From Lacibacter sp. H375 (GTDB lineage Bacteria; Bacteroidota; Bacteroidia; Chitinophagales; Chitinophagaceae): DNA of 64,000 nt. The stretch is from the NCBI RefSeq assembly GCF_037892425.1, contig NZ_JBBKTT010000001.1, positions 186,001 to 250,000 of the forward strand, written 5' to 3'. The number at the start of each line of letters is the position of its first letter. Position 1 is the first letter of the stretch. This document shows, in pieces, positions 46,853 through 56,523 of this stretch. Made by a program: the position numbers and the translations under genes. The notes beneath the pieces were generated by a model. It was not told the origin of the DNA. It ran no database searches and saw only the letters and a list, made by a program, of their open reading frames with translations.

Positions 46853-48090
46853 GCCAACTCTTCTTTAACGTTCTCTGCTTTCCCTTCTGCATCTTCCACA
46901 TTTCTCGCCACACTTAAAATGATACCGATGGATAAACAGGTAAACAAAAAGCTACTACCGCCCATGCTCACCAATGGAAGCGTTACACCTGTTACCGGGA
47001 ACAATCCCACATTCACCGCCATGTTTGTCATGGCTTGTATCACGAGTGTAAAACTCAACGCCAATGCAAGGAATGCACCAAAAGCATACGGACACTTTCT
47101 AAATAATCTTATACTCCTGAACAGAAATACCATATAGATAAACACGATGAATGCCGCACCAATTATTCCATACTCTTCTATAATAATTGCATAGATATAA
47201 TCCGAATAAGGATGTGGTAAGAAATTGCGTTGCTCACTGTTGCCTGGCCCTAATCCAAACACACCACCTTTTGCAACTGCGATCTTTGCCTGTTGTACCT
47301 GGTAAGGCGCTTCACCTTTTCCGGCATATACAAAATCCTGCACACGCTTGATCCATGTTGGTATGCGTCCTGCTGATAAAAGAGCCGGCAACTCTTTTGT
47401 TTTTCCTTCTTCTTTATCGTAGTAGGCACTGGCAATACCAATCAGGATAATTACCGGTACCATTACAGCCGCAGCAACCAACGCAATATGCTTGAAACTT
47501 ATACGACCGATAAACAACAACAACATACTTGTTGCACCGGTGAGCAATGCGGTTGAAAGATTCGCAGGTGCAATTAGTCCGCAGATGACCACAATAGGTA
47601 TCATCATTGGAATAAATCCTTTTTTGAAATCTTTGATGACATGTTGCTTCTTTGATAACAATCTCGACAGGTACATGAACAAAGCCAACTTGGCAATGTC
47701 GGAGGTTTGTACTGTAAGATTGATGATGGGCAACTTAATCCAACGGCTGCCATCGTTGATCGTTGCACCAAAGAACAATGTATAAATGAGTAACAGGATG
47801 GAGATGTAAAACAACATCTTCGCTACTCTTGAATAAATGGTATAGTTTACCCTGTGCGCAAAGTAAACAATGATAATACCCAACGAAATAAATGCGATCT
47901 GTTTAAAAAGATAAACGTAGGTATTGCCTTTGTATAATTTATAAGCCAAAGAGTTGGTGGCGCTGTACACTACCAATAAACTCACCAGCGACAATACAAC
48001 CACGATTGCCCAGATCACTTTATCGCCACGGGTTTTATCCCGAAGCCCTGCCGCTGAAAATTTAGATGATATGTTTGCGATTTGACTCAT
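46849..48090 (-). CDS. ftsW: Peptidoglycan polymerase FtsW (SEDS family)
   Basis: The 413-residue product has ten predicted helices and the SEDS signatures VYSATNSLAYKLYKG, GPGNSEQRNFLPHPYSDYIYAIIIEE in the extracytoplasmic loop, and VTLPLVSMGGSSFLF. It polymerises lipid II with FtsI during septation. A heptad tract lies between its start and the murD stop. Confidence 0.93.
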   Translation of the reverse strand: MSQIANISSKFSAAGLRDKTRGDKVIWAIVVVLSLVSLLVVYSATNSLAYKLYKGNTYVYLFKQIAFISLGIIIVYFAHRVNYTIYSRVAKMLFYISILLLIYTLFFGATINDGSRWIKLPIINLTVQTSDIAKLALFMYLSRLLSKKQHVIKDFKKGFIPMMIPIVVICGLIAPANLSTALLTGATSMLLLFIGRISFKHIALVAAAVMVPVIILIGIASAYYDKEEGKTKELPALLSAGRIPTWIKRVQDFVYAGKGEAPYQVQQAKIAVAKGGVFGLGPGNSEQRNFLPHPYSDYIYAIIIEEYGIIGAAFIVFIYMVFLFRSIRLFRKCPYAFGAFLALALSFTLVIQAMTNMAVNVGLFPVTGVTLPLVSMGGSSFLFTCLSIGIILSVARNVEDAEGKAENVKEELA

Positions 48091-48105
48091 TTCGTTTTGC
48101 TTCTT

Positions 48106-48133
48106 CGTATGTCTTACTCCGTACCTCGTACTT
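48106..48133. repeat. Heptad tract between ftsW and murD
   Basis: TA recurs at 48108, 48115, 48122 and 48129, exactly 7 nt apart, just downstream of the murD stop codon. Confidence 0.7.
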
Positions 48134-48137
48134 CTTT

Positions 48138-49484
48138 TTACAGATCTCTTACTGCTTGTTTAAACTGGTTACCCCTGTCTTCATAATTTTTAAACAGATC
48201 GAAACTTGCACAAGCCGGGCTCAGCAATACTGCATCACCTTTTTCTGCAAAATGGTAAGCTGCTCTTACTGCATCTTCCGCACTGGTGGTATTCACGATC
48301 AATGAAACTGTATCACCAAATGCTTCGTGAATTTTTCTGTTGTCTAACCCAAGACAAACAATTGCTTTTACTTTTTCCTTCACCAGTTCTTTTAATACTT
48401 CGTAATCATTTCCTTTATCAACACCACCAAGAATCAGAATGGTTGGATGCGTCATACTCTCCAACGCATACCAGGTAGAATTGATGTTGGTTGCTTTACT
48501 GTCGTTGATGTATTCAACTCCTTTTACCATTGCCACCATTTCCATTCTATGCTCAAGGCTTTCGAATGTGGTAACGGCCTCCCTGATCTTTTCTTTGCGG
48601 ATACCTAAAGTAGCCGCTGCAATACCTGCTGCCATGGTGTTGTACTGGTTGTGTTTACCCTTGATCTTAAAATCGTCTACGCTCATTGTTACTTTGTCGT
48701 CGTTCACTGCAATCGTCATGGTGCCGTCTTTGATGAAAGCGCCTTTTTGTGGTTCCTGTTTCATGGTGAATGGTAATGGGGTTGATTGGAGAGTAAGTTT
48801 TTTTAAATACTTTACTGTAACCGGGTCATCGGCACAGTAAATGAAAAAATCGTCTTTCGTTTGGTTATTGAGGATCTTAAATTTTGCGTTGATATAATTT
48901 TCAAACCTGTATTCGTACCTGTCTAAATGATCTTCGGTAATATTGGTGAGTATAGCGATCTCCGCTTTGAACTCCTTAATATCATCGAGCTGAAAACTGC
49001 TGAGCTCAGCGATATATACTTCCTTTGGATCAATAGCAACTTGTTTTGCAATGCTGATACCGATGTTACCCACCAATGCGCAATCCAATCCTGCATGTTT
49101 GCAAATGTGATACGCTAATGATGTGGTAGTGGTTTTACCATTGCTTCCGGTAATTGCAACGATCTTGCTGTTACCTTTAAAACGATATGCCAACTCCACC
49201 TCACTGATTACAGGAATGCCTTGCTTGCGTATCTTCTTCATCATTTCACTCTTCTCAGGAATGCCGGGGCTCTTTACAATTTCATCTGCACTCAGAATTT
49301 TTTCTTCGCTGTGCATGCTCTCTTCAAACTCAATTCCGTACTCCTTCAACTCTTCTTTGTAAATGTTTTTGATAGGTCCTGCATCGCTCACAAATACATC
49401 ATACCCTTGCTTCTTTGCAAGAATAGCAGCGCCTGCTCCACTTTCGCCGCCACCAAGTATGTAACATTTGTGTGCCATGTTCAT
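48138..49484 (-). CDS. murD: UDP-N-acetylmuramoylalanine--D-glutamate ligase MurD
   Basis: The 448-residue product adds D-Glu to UDP-MurNAc-L-Ala. It begins with CYILGGGESGAGAAILAKKQG, has the P-loop ITGSNGKTTTTSLAY and the substrate segment NDSKATNINSTWYALES. A second ATG at 49478 may be the true start. The 230-bp spacer to mraY is the longest in the cluster and contains the hairpin tract. Confidence 0.96.
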   Translation of the reverse strand: MNMAHKCYILGGGESGAGAAILAKKQGYDVFVSDAGPIKNIYKEELKEYGIEFEESMHSEEKILSADEIVKSPGIPEKSEMMKKIRKQGIPVISEVELAYRFKGNSKIVAITGSNGKTTTTSLAYHICKHAGLDCALVGNIGISIAKQVAIDPKEVYIAELSSFQLDDIKEFKAEIAILTNITEDHLDRYEYRFENYINAKFKILNNQTKDDFFIYCADDPVTVKYLKKLTLQSTPLPFTMKQEPQKGAFIKDGTMTIAVNDDKVTMSVDDFKIKGKHNQYNTMAAGIAAATLGIRKEKIREAVTTFESLEHRMEMVAMVKGVEYINDSKATNINSTWYALESMTHPTILILGGVDKGNDYEVLKELVKEKVKAIVCLGLDNRKIHEAFGDTVSLIVNTTSAEDAVRAAYHFAEKGDAVLLSPACASFDLFKNYEDRGNQFKQAVRDL

Positions 49485-49488
49485 TTCA

Positions 49489-49540
49489 AGTTTCCAGTTG
49501 CCTGATAAATGTTACCGGTAACCGGAGACCGGTAACATTT
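49489..49540. repeat. Heptad tract with 13-bp perfect inverted repeat (murD leader)
   Basis: GT (twice GA) recurs at 49490, 49497, 49504, 49511, 49518, 49525 and 49532. Within it 49507-49519 and 49528-49540 are a 13-bp perfect inverted repeat (AAATGTTACCGGT and its complement) with an 8-nt loop. It ends five to eleven nt before the murD start, depending on which ATG is used. Confidence 0.85.
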
Positions 49541-49714
49541 TCTTTTTTGGTTTTTCTACTTTTTTTATTTCCAATAGAGAAATAAAAAAGGCTCTTCACA
49601 AGTATGGGTTAGTACAGGATCTCAGAGGTGCTACATAGATGGTTCTCTTCTAAGTCTTACATAGGATTGGTTGGGTAAGGATTTAAAACCAGGGGTGGTT
49701 TTTCAATAACCTCT

Positions 49715-50992
49715 TTAACGGATTTTGAGTGTTACAATCGCCAGCACCACACAAAGAATCGTTACGATCCAAAAGCGGGTGACGATCTTACTCTCATGAA
49801 ATCCTTTTTTCTGATAATGATGATGCAACGGACTCATTAAAAATATCCTTCTGCCTTCACCATATTTTCGCTTTGTGTATTTGAAGTAGCCAACCTGCAG
49901 CACCACACTCAGGTTTTCTACTAAAAACACTCCGCAGAAAATGGGTATCAATAATTCTTTTCTTACTAAAAATGCTAATGATGCAATTACACCGCCTAAC
50001 ATTAAACTACCGGTATCGCCCATGAACACTTGTGCCGGATAAGAGTTGTACCAGAGAAAACCGATACATGCACCAACCATTGCAGCAATGAAAATGGATA
50101 ACTCACCAATTCCGGGTATATATAAAATGTTGAGATAATCGGCTAAGCGAATGTTACCACTTGCATAAGCGAATATGCCCAGACATATTCCAATTACCGC
50201 CGATACACCTGTTGCTAAACCATCAATCCCATCTGTAATGTTTGCACCGTTTGATACTGCAGTTACAATAAACACGACGATCATTACATACAATAACCAT
50301 GTGGCACCACGGATTGCTTTCGGCAATAGTTTTGAATAATTAAATTCATGTCCCTTCACAAATGGAATGGTGGTGATAGGTCCATCTGCTTTAATCATGA
50401 TTTTTTCTTCGCCATCCAGCTTTGGTTTCCTTGTTTGTGCATCCGCTGGTAGTTCTGTTCCTGTAAACTCACGGTAGGCACTCACAGAATCATTAAACAT
50501 TAATGTTGTTGCAACTGCTACACCTAATACAACTTGTCCTAATACTTTAAACCAACCTGCCAATCCATCTTTATCCCCTTTCTTATAATTAACACCTTGC
50601 TCCTGTGCCAAACGTTTTGCACGGAGTTTCAAATAATCATCAATGAAGCCGATCATCCCCATCCATATTGTTGCAAACAACATGAGCAGGATATACACTT
50701 TGCTCACATCTGCTAACAATAAAGTAGGAACTACAATCGCAAGGATGATGATAAGACCACCCATTGTTGGTGTTCCTTTCTTTTGTTGTTCACCTGCTAA
50801 TCCAAGATCACGAACCGTTTCACCAACCTGCCGTTTGCGCAGATAGTTGATGAGTTTTTTACCGAACACAGTTGAAATGATCAGTGATAACAATACAGCC
50901 AGCATCACCCTGCTGGTGATGAACTGGAACAGATTGTCGCCCGGGAATTTTATCCCGATACTGTTCAACCAATCAAATAAGTTCTTTAACAT
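49715..50992 (-). CDS. mraY: Phospho-N-acetylmuramoyl-pentapeptide transferase MraY
   Basis: The 425-residue product is polytopic and makes lipid I. Motifs are GTPTMGGLIII near the N-terminus, NGANITDGIDGLATGV and VFMGDTGSLMLGGV with the catalytic Asp residues, and SPLHHHYQKKGFHESKIVTRFW near the C-terminus. It is longer than the roughly 360 residues of proteobacterial MraY because of an inserted polar loop (residues ~155-230). It follows murE. Confidence 0.95.
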   Translation of the reverse strand: MLKNLFDWLNSIGIKFPGDNLFQFITSRVMLAVLLSLIISTVFGKKLINYLRKRQVGETVRDLGLAGEQQKKGTPTMGGLIIILAIVVPTLLLADVSKVYILLMLFATIWMGMIGFIDDYLKLRAKRLAQEQGVNYKKGDKDGLAGWFKVLGQVVLGVAVATTLMFNDSVSAYREFTGTELPADAQTRKPKLDGEEKIMIKADGPITTIPFVKGHEFNYSKLLPKAIRGATWLLYVMIVVFIVTAVSNGANITDGIDGLATGVSAVIGICLGIFAYASGNIRLADYLNILYIPGIGELSIFIAAMVGACIGFLWYNSYPAQVFMGDTGSLMLGGVIASLAFLVRKELLIPIFCGVFLVENLSVVLQVGYFKYTKRKYGEGRRIFLMSPLHHHYQKKGFHESKIVTRFWIVTILCVVLAIVTLKIR

Positions 50993-51006
50993 GCATTCAG
51001 TTTTTA

Positions 51007-51065
51007 TTGTGAATCGTCAATGGTGAATGGTAAAGCCCACTCATCACTGATTACTCATCACTCAT
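51007..51065. repeat. Mirrored heptad tract (murE-mraY)
   Basis: GT recurs at 51009, 51016, 51023 and 51030; ACT recurs at 51039, 51046, 51053 and 51060. The halves are symmetric about 51035, so GT faces AC. It includes the murE stop codon at 51062-51064. Pairing between arms is weaker than in the ftsA-ftsZ tract. Confidence 0.8.
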
Positions 51066-52528
51066 CTTTCTAATAATTCAAACATTTGTTCCAACACCTT
51101 CTTATCATCAAACTCGTACTTCACTCCTTTAATATCCTGGTACTTTTCATGCCCCTTGCCGGCAACGAGGATGATGTCTTCGTGCTTGGCAAGACTTACA
51201 GCAGTTTTAATTGCTTCCTTTCTGTCAGCGATTGAAATAAATTTTCTTCTTGCTGCACTGCTCAAACCAAATTCCATATCGGCCAGTATCTCCAGTGGAT
51301 CTTCACTACGTGGATTATCGCTGGTAAAAATCACTCTGTCACTGAGTTCACATGCCACTTCACCCATCACCGGACGTTTGGTTTTATCTCTATCGCCACC
51401 ACAACCAACTACGGTGATGATCTGCTCATGACCTCTTCTTAATTTTTTGATTGTTGCTAACACATTTTCCAATGCATCGGGTGTGTGTGCATAGTCAACA
51501 ATACCGAGTATGAGATCCTTTGGTGAAATGAGGTAATCAAATCTTCCTTCTGCACCGGTAACACCACTCAACACCTGCAACACTTTCAGTTTATCTTCCC
51601 TCAGGCAAATAGCTGCCCCGTACACGGCCAGTAAATTGTATGCATTGAACTCGCCGATCAAACGGAAATGCACTTCATCATTATTCACCAACATCTGCAA
51701 ACCAGTGAGACTGTTCTCCAGGATCTTCCCTTTAAAATCAGCTATGCTCTTCAACCCGTAATAAAACTTCTTCGCTTTTGTATTCTGCAACATCACTTCA
51801 CCTCTCTTATCATCCTTATTACTGATCGCAAACGCATCAGCCCCAAGTCCATCAAAAAAGCTCTTTTTAACTTTGATGTATTCATCAAAAGTTTTGTGAT
51901 AATCGAGGTGATCGTGTGTGATATTGCTGAACAATGCGCCGGTGAAATGGATACCGGTAATACGATGCTGATGAATAGCGTGACTGCTGCACTCCATAAA
52001 AACATACGTACAACCGGCATCGTACATCTGTTTTAATAAGCTGTTTAAATTGATTACATCAGGTGTTGTATGTGTTGATGGAAATACTTTGTCGCCTACA
52101 TGATATTCAACTGTTGAGATCAGTCCGCACCTGTAACCTAAACCACTGAACAGCTTAAATAATAATGTAGCAATAGTTGTCTTTCCATTGGTGCCTGTTA
52201 CACCAATCACTTTCATTTGCTCACTCACATTTCCAAAGAACTGGTTGGCCATAAAGCCTGCTGCCTCTGCGCTGTTGGCAACCTGTATATAGTTTATACC
52301 ATCATTCAGTTGATCAGGTAACACTTCACACACTACAGCTGTGGCACCTGATTCAATTGCTTTGTTGATGAATTCATGACCATCAACCGACACACCTTTA
52401 ATAGCAATAAAGCAAGTGCCCGGTTTCACCATACGTGAATCGATCTGCAGATCATTTACATCAACATTAGTTGATCCATGAACACTGCGCAGGTGCACTT
52501 TATACAATATGTCTTTTAATTCTGCCAT
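51062..52528 (-). CDS. murE: UDP-N-acetylmuramoylalanyl-D-glutamate--2,6-diaminopimelate ligase MurE
   Basis: The 488-residue product adds meso-DAP to the muropeptide. Landmarks are the P-loop VTGTNGKTTIATLLF and TSDNPRSEDPLEILADM, where DNPR is the meso-DAP recognition motif that separates it from Lys-adding enzymes. The gene starts on the last base of the ftsI stop codon, a one-nt overlap. Confidence 0.96.
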   Translation of the reverse strand: MAELKDILYKVHLRSVHGSTNVDVNDLQIDSRMVKPGTCFIAIKGVSVDGHEFINKAIESGATAVVCEVLPDQLNDGINYIQVANSAEAAGFMANQFFGNVSEQMKVIGVTGTNGKTTIATLLFKLFSGLGYRCGLISTVEYHVGDKVFPSTHTTPDVINLNSLLKQMYDAGCTYVFMECSSHAIHQHRITGIHFTGALFSNITHDHLDYHKTFDEYIKVKKSFFDGLGADAFAISNKDDKRGEVMLQNTKAKKFYYGLKSIADFKGKILENSLTGLQMLVNNDEVHFRLIGEFNAYNLLAVYGAAICLREDKLKVLQVLSGVTGAEGRFDYLISPKDLILGIVDYAHTPDALENVLATIKKLRRGHEQIITVVGCGGDRDKTKRPVMGEVACELSDRVIFTSDNPRSEDPLEILADMEFGLSSAARRKFISIADRKEAIKTAVSLAKHEDIILVAGKGHEKYQDIKGVKYEFDDKKVLEQMFELLER

Positions 52529-54636
52529 TAATTGAGATACAACATTATTTCTTGTCCTTTTGCAACAGGTGTACCTGCTGCTATCGATTGATTATTGATT
52601 CTTCCTTTTCCTGTCACTTTCACTTTTACACCAGCTGTTTCCATAACATACAGTGCGTCTTTCAATCCCATTCCTTTTACATCGGGTACCAGCTTTTCTC
52701 GTGTTTCAGCTGATAGAGCTTGCACACTATTATTCTTCAGATACGATCTGCGCCAGTTACCTGCCAGTTGATCAGCATAATTAAATCCGAACTGCAATGC
52801 GATCACCTGCAGTTCTTTTTTCATTCCGTTGAATGTGTACAGCATGGAATCAGCAATGGCAGGTAATTGATAAGGTTGTTGCTGTTCCTGGCTGTATTTA
52901 TAAAGATGGTCAGCAATTTCTCTGAATACGGGTGCTGCCACAGATCCTCCATAGTAGTTAGCTGCATGCGGTTTATTCTTCACCACTACAATGATGGAAT
53001 ACTTCGGTGCTTCTGCAGGGAAATAACCTGCAAATGCTGATTGATATACACCATCACGATATTTATACTTTCCATCATTCACTTTTGCTGTACCTGTTTT
53101 CCCTGCTGCTTTATAAGGAGCAGTCTCAAATTGTTTCTTTGCCGTACCTTCTGTGCAAACAGCAGCCAAACATTCCTGTAATTGTTTGATGGTTGATACA
53201 CTTGCTATTGCTTCATTCAAAACAACAGGTTCATTTTTCCTGATCACTGTTCCGTAACTTTTTATTTCGTTGAGCAGGTAAGGCTTCATCATTTTGCCAT
53301 TATTCGCAACGGCATTGTATACCATCAGCATCTGCAAAGGCGACACCATCAGTTCATATCCAAAACCCCATGATGCCAATGTTTGCGGATGCCAGTTCTT
53401 TGGTTTTACTTTATTGGGATTCCTGATTAGCGGACTGAATTCTTCGTTAAGCTCAATACCTGTTTTTGTAGTAAGATGAAGCGCCTTCAGATGCTTGTAA
53501 TATTCTTTGGGATCTTTTGTGTAATACTGATAAGCCAGTTTACTCATTGCCACATTCGAGCTTTGTGTAAAGGCTGTTTTAATACTGGTTACTTCCGGAC
53601 CGTGATGATCATCAACAATTGTTCTTCCATTCAAATTCCAACGGCCACCATGGATCGCAATATTATCGTTGATGGTTACATGCTTATCTTCCAATGCAGC
53701 AAGCAGTGTTACCAATTTTACTGTTGAACCAGGTTCTGCAGTGCGCAATGCATAATTATCTGTTTCGAAATAAGTTCCATCTTTTGTGCGACCAAGATTT
53801 GCAATGGCTTTAATCTTGCCTGTTGCCACTTCCATTACAATGCATGTACCTTCCAGAGCTTCATTTGTCGTCATGGTACGCATCAATGCACGCTCAGCAA
53901 TATCCTGGATGTTTACATCAAGCGTTGTATAAACATCATCGCCATTTTCAGGTTCCACTTCAAAACCTTCAACAGGCATCATTACTCCTCCTGCCACATA
54001 ACGAACCAGGCGTTTACCAGTTGTACCACGCAACACACTATCAAATGAACGCTCAAGTCCTACGAGTTTTGAATTTTCACGATACAAACCAATAGTGCGG
54101 AAACCAAGCTCACCAAACGGATTAAGACGTTTTGTTTTTACTTCAGCAATAAAACCACTCTTGTTCCGACCCAAACGCACCAATGGGAACTCACGCAACT
54201 GTTTGTAATCTTCAAACGATACTTTTTTATGAAGCAGGTAGTAACGCTCCTTCTCTTGATAAGCCTGCTTTAATTCCTTTTTATAAGTAGCTGCTGTTTT
54301 ATCGCTGAACAAACCTGCAAGCGCAATACTTAATGAATCAATATTCTCTTTGAAATTCTTTCCGGCTTTTGCACGCAAACCATCAGCGCCAAAATCAATG
54401 TAGATATCAAATTGTGGTAACGATGTACTCAGCATACTTCCATCTTCGCTGTAAATCGTACCACGCTCAGCATCAAGATCAAGAATCTTTGTGTGCAGAC
54501 TATCGCCCATGCTCTTCCAATAACTTCCTTCAATGCGTTGTGTGTAAAGGGCCTTTCCTAAAATAAGGAGGCCAAATACACCCAAGCCGAGAAAGCCAAG
54601 GTAAACACGCCACAATATGTCTTTTTTTACTTCCAT
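52528..54636 (-). CDS. ftsI: Septal penicillin-binding protein FtsI (PBP3-type) with PASTA domain
   Basis: The 702-residue product has an N-terminal helix (YLGFLGLGVFGLLILGKALY), a dimerisation domain, and a class B transpeptidase domain with SxxK at S304 (PGSTVKL), SSN, and KTG at K513. A C-terminal PASTA domain starts near LVPDVKGMGLKDALYVMETAG. It crosslinks septal peptidoglycan with FtsW. It overlaps murE and ftsL by one nt at each end. Confidence 0.94.
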   Translation of the reverse strand: MEVKKDILWRVYLGFLGLGVFGLLILGKALYTQRIEGSYWKSMGDSLHTKILDLDAERGTIYSEDGSMLSTSLPQFDIYIDFGADGLRAKAGKNFKENIDSLSIALAGLFSDKTAATYKKELKQAYQEKERYYLLHKKVSFEDYKQLREFPLVRLGRNKSGFIAEVKTKRLNPFGELGFRTIGLYRENSKLVGLERSFDSVLRGTTGKRLVRYVAGGVMMPVEGFEVEPENGDDVYTTLDVNIQDIAERALMRTMTTNEALEGTCIVMEVATGKIKAIANLGRTKDGTYFETDNYALRTAEPGSTVKLVTLLAALEDKHVTINDNIAIHGGRWNLNGRTIVDDHHGPEVTSIKTAFTQSSNVAMSKLAYQYYTKDPKEYYKHLKALHLTTKTGIELNEEFSPLIRNPNKVKPKNWHPQTLASWGFGYELMVSPLQMLMVYNAVANNGKMMKPYLLNEIKSYGTVIRKNEPVVLNEAIASVSTIKQLQECLAAVCTEGTAKKQFETAPYKAAGKTGTAKVNDGKYKYRDGVYQSAFAGYFPAEAPKYSIIVVVKNKPHAANYYGGSVAAPVFREIADHLYKYSQEQQQPYQLPAIADSMLYTFNGMKKELQVIALQFGFNYADQLAGNWRRSYLKNNSVQALSAETREKLVPDVKGMGLKDALYVMETAGVKVKVTGKGRINNQSIAAGTPVAKGQEIMLYLN

Positions 54637-54962
54637 TAATTGTCTTTCAGTTTTGTACTGTCAGTTAATTTGATGGGTTGCTGAATATTTTCTTTTAAAC
54701 CAATTGGCTCAACTGCTTTTGCCACTTCACTTAACCTGTTCTGGAACATGAGTTTTCCGTTGAGAGTTTTGTACTCATACTCCTGTTCTTTTAATTGCCT
54801 CGTGGTTTTGTTAATGTTGCGGATGGTGTTATCGGCGTAATGGCCATTGGCGATGTAAATGATCGCCAGCAGGGAGAGAAAGAGAAAGTATGGAACGTTC
54901 TTCACGATCCACTGGTAATTCAACCACTTTTTAAAATCGATCTTCGGCTCTTTTACTGCCAT
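54636..54962 (-). CDS. ftsL: FtsL-like cell division protein
   Basis: The 108-residue product has a polar N-terminus, one helix (VPYFLFLSLLAIIYIAN), and a short coiled coil (NINKTTRQLKEQEYEYKTLNG). FtsL sequences diverge strongly; the call rests on topology and position between rsmH and ftsI. It recruits FtsQ and FtsI to the division site. Confidence 0.8.
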   Translation of the reverse strand: MAVKEPKIDFKKWLNYQWIVKNVPYFLFLSLLAIIYIANGHYADNTIRNINKTTRQLKEQEYEYKTLNGKLMFQNRLSEVAKAVEPIGLKENIQQPIKLTDSTKLKDN

Positions 54963-55018
54963 TGGTTTGTTTGTAATTTCCTGTGTTCAGTTTGTTTGTT
55001 TCTTCAGTTTTACAAGGG

Positions 55019-55975
55019 TTAAAGTTTTTCGGCTATTCGTAACCGTGCACTTCTGGATCTTGAGTTCAGTTTCTGCTCTTCAGCCGATGGTTCTATTGGT
55101 TTCTTCGAAATGATCTTAAATACCTGTTCTTTTGTTTCCCGTTCAAATGGGTTATACGTTTCCTCTTCAAAACTTCCTTTTTTTAAAAAGTTTTTCACCA
55201 ATCTGTCTTCCAGCGAATGAAAGGAAATGATAGCCACTCGGGCTTTGGGTTTCAGGATACCGGGCAATTGCTCTAACAATTCTTTCAACACACCTAATTC
55301 ATCGTTCACTTCAATACGCAATGCCTGGAACACCTGGGCGAAATATTTATTGGGATTACCCTTTACCACTGATTGCAATGCCTGTTTTAACTGCTCAATA
55401 GTTTGAAGCGGATTGGTATTACGTTGCTGAACGATTGTTGCTGCAAGCGTTTTTGCATTGGTTACCTCACCGTACTGTTCAAACAATTTGTGCAGTTGCT
55501 GTTGCGAAAAGGTTTGAAGAATGGTAGAAGCTGTAACCGGTTGCGATGGATCCATCCGCATATCAAGCGGACCATCGAACCTTGTAGAAAAACCTCTTGT
55601 ACCTTCATCAAACTGGTGACTCGAAACTCCGAGATCGGCTAAGATGCCGTCCACTTTTGCAAAACCGTTGAGTTTTAAAAAGCGGCCGATATGTTTAAAG
55701 TTGTGCGGAACAAAAACAATACGCTCATCATCCGGCAGATTACGTTTGGCATCAGGGTCCTGGTCAAAAGCAACCAGTTTCCCATCTTTACCCAAGCGTT
55801 TTAATATCTCCCTGCTATGACCGCCGCCGCCAAATGTGCAATCAACATAAACGCCATCAGGATCTATGTTCAACGCATCTACGGCTTCCATCAACATTAC
55901 AGGAATGTGATAAACATCCTGTTGCTGATCGACCTTTTGCGGGTCTGCAGCTTGTATTTTTTTTTGTTTCGCCAT
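55019..55975 (-). CDS. rsmH: 16S rRNA (cytosine-1402-N4)-methyltransferase RsmH
   Basis: The 318-residue product uses SAM to methylate C1402 of 16S rRNA. It has YVDCTFGGGGHSREIL for SAM binding, ILADLGVSSHQFDEGTRGFSTR, and a C-terminal SFHSLEDRLVKNF. It lies 3 nt after mraZ, as in most dcw clusters. Confidence 0.95.
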   Translation of the reverse strand: MAKQKKIQAADPQKVDQQQDVYHIPVMLMEAVDALNIDPDGVYVDCTFGGGGHSREILKRLGKDGKLVAFDQDPDAKRNLPDDERIVFVPHNFKHIGRFLKLNGFAKVDGILADLGVSSHQFDEGTRGFSTRFDGPLDMRMDPSQPVTASTILQTFSQQQLHKLFEQYGEVTNAKTLAATIVQQRNTNPLQTIEQLKQALQSVVKGNPNKYFAQVFQALRIEVNDELGVLKELLEQLPGILKPKARVAIISFHSLEDRLVKNFLKKGSFEEETYNPFERETKEQVFKIISKKPIEPSAEEQKLNSRSRSARLRIAEKL

Positions 55976-55978
55976 CTC

Positions 55979-56437
55979 TTACAACACCGGAGGTTTCACC
56001 ATCACCTCATTCGCCAGGTTGCTGAAATCGTTGGCTGAAAGGGCTTCAAAGAACTGTTTGTACTTATTACTATCCCATATTTCTATCTTGTTTCCCTTGG
56101 CAAACAACACTACATCCTTATCAAGCCCTGCAAATTCTTTCAGTTGAGCGGGCACCAGTAAACGACCTGCAGAATCAAGCTCGACTGTGGTTGCTCCGTT
56201 CAAAAAGTAGCGTTGAAATTGCCTTACCTTCGGATCAAAATCGTTTAAAGAACTTATGTGGGCGAAAATTGGTTCCCAATGTTTAGAATGGTATAAAGAG
56301 AGGCATGAGTCTAAGCCACGGCTGATCACAAATTGGCTGTTCCACTCTTCCGGCATTTGCTTTTTAAAGCCAGCCGGGAGCAGGAATCGACCTTTTGCGT
56401 CGAGCGTAACCTCATATTCTCCCAGAAAACCAATCAT
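55979..56437 (-). CDS. mraZ: Transcriptional regulator MraZ
   Basis: The 152-residue product carries two SpoVT-AbrB-type repeats: EYEVTLDAKGRFLLPAGF and TTVELDSAGRLLVPAQL. It binds repeats upstream of its own operon; a candidate operator with 10-nt period lies 23 nt upstream of its ATG. It is the first gene of the dcw cluster. Confidence 0.95.
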   Translation of the reverse strand: MIGFLGEYEVTLDAKGRFLLPAGFKKQMPEEWNSQFVISRGLDSCLSLYHSKHWEPIFAHISSLNDFDPKVRQFQRYFLNGATTVELDSAGRLLVPAQLKEFAGLDKDVVLFAKGNKIEIWDSNKYKQFFEALSANDFSNLANEVMVKPPVL

Positions 56438-56454
56438 TTAAGCGATTTTAATCG

Positions 56455-56494
56455 AATTCTTACACAATTACACACAAAATAACACTTTTTCCCA
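56455..56494 (-). promoter_or_regulatory. Candidate MraZ operator, degenerate 10-nt repeats
   Basis: Minus-strand pentamers TGGGA, TGTTA, TGTGT and TGTAA occur with strict 10-nt spacing. Only the first matches the TGGGN consensus known for E. coli MraZ; the spacing agrees with it. Confidence 0.45.
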
Positions 56495-56523
56495 CTTTCG
56501 AACCAAAAGTGTGAAGTTTTATT

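Noticed and set aside
54963-55018. Possible heptad tract between ftsL and rsmH
   Set aside because: GTT-rich sequence without a stable 7-nt phase; best explained by T-rich composition.
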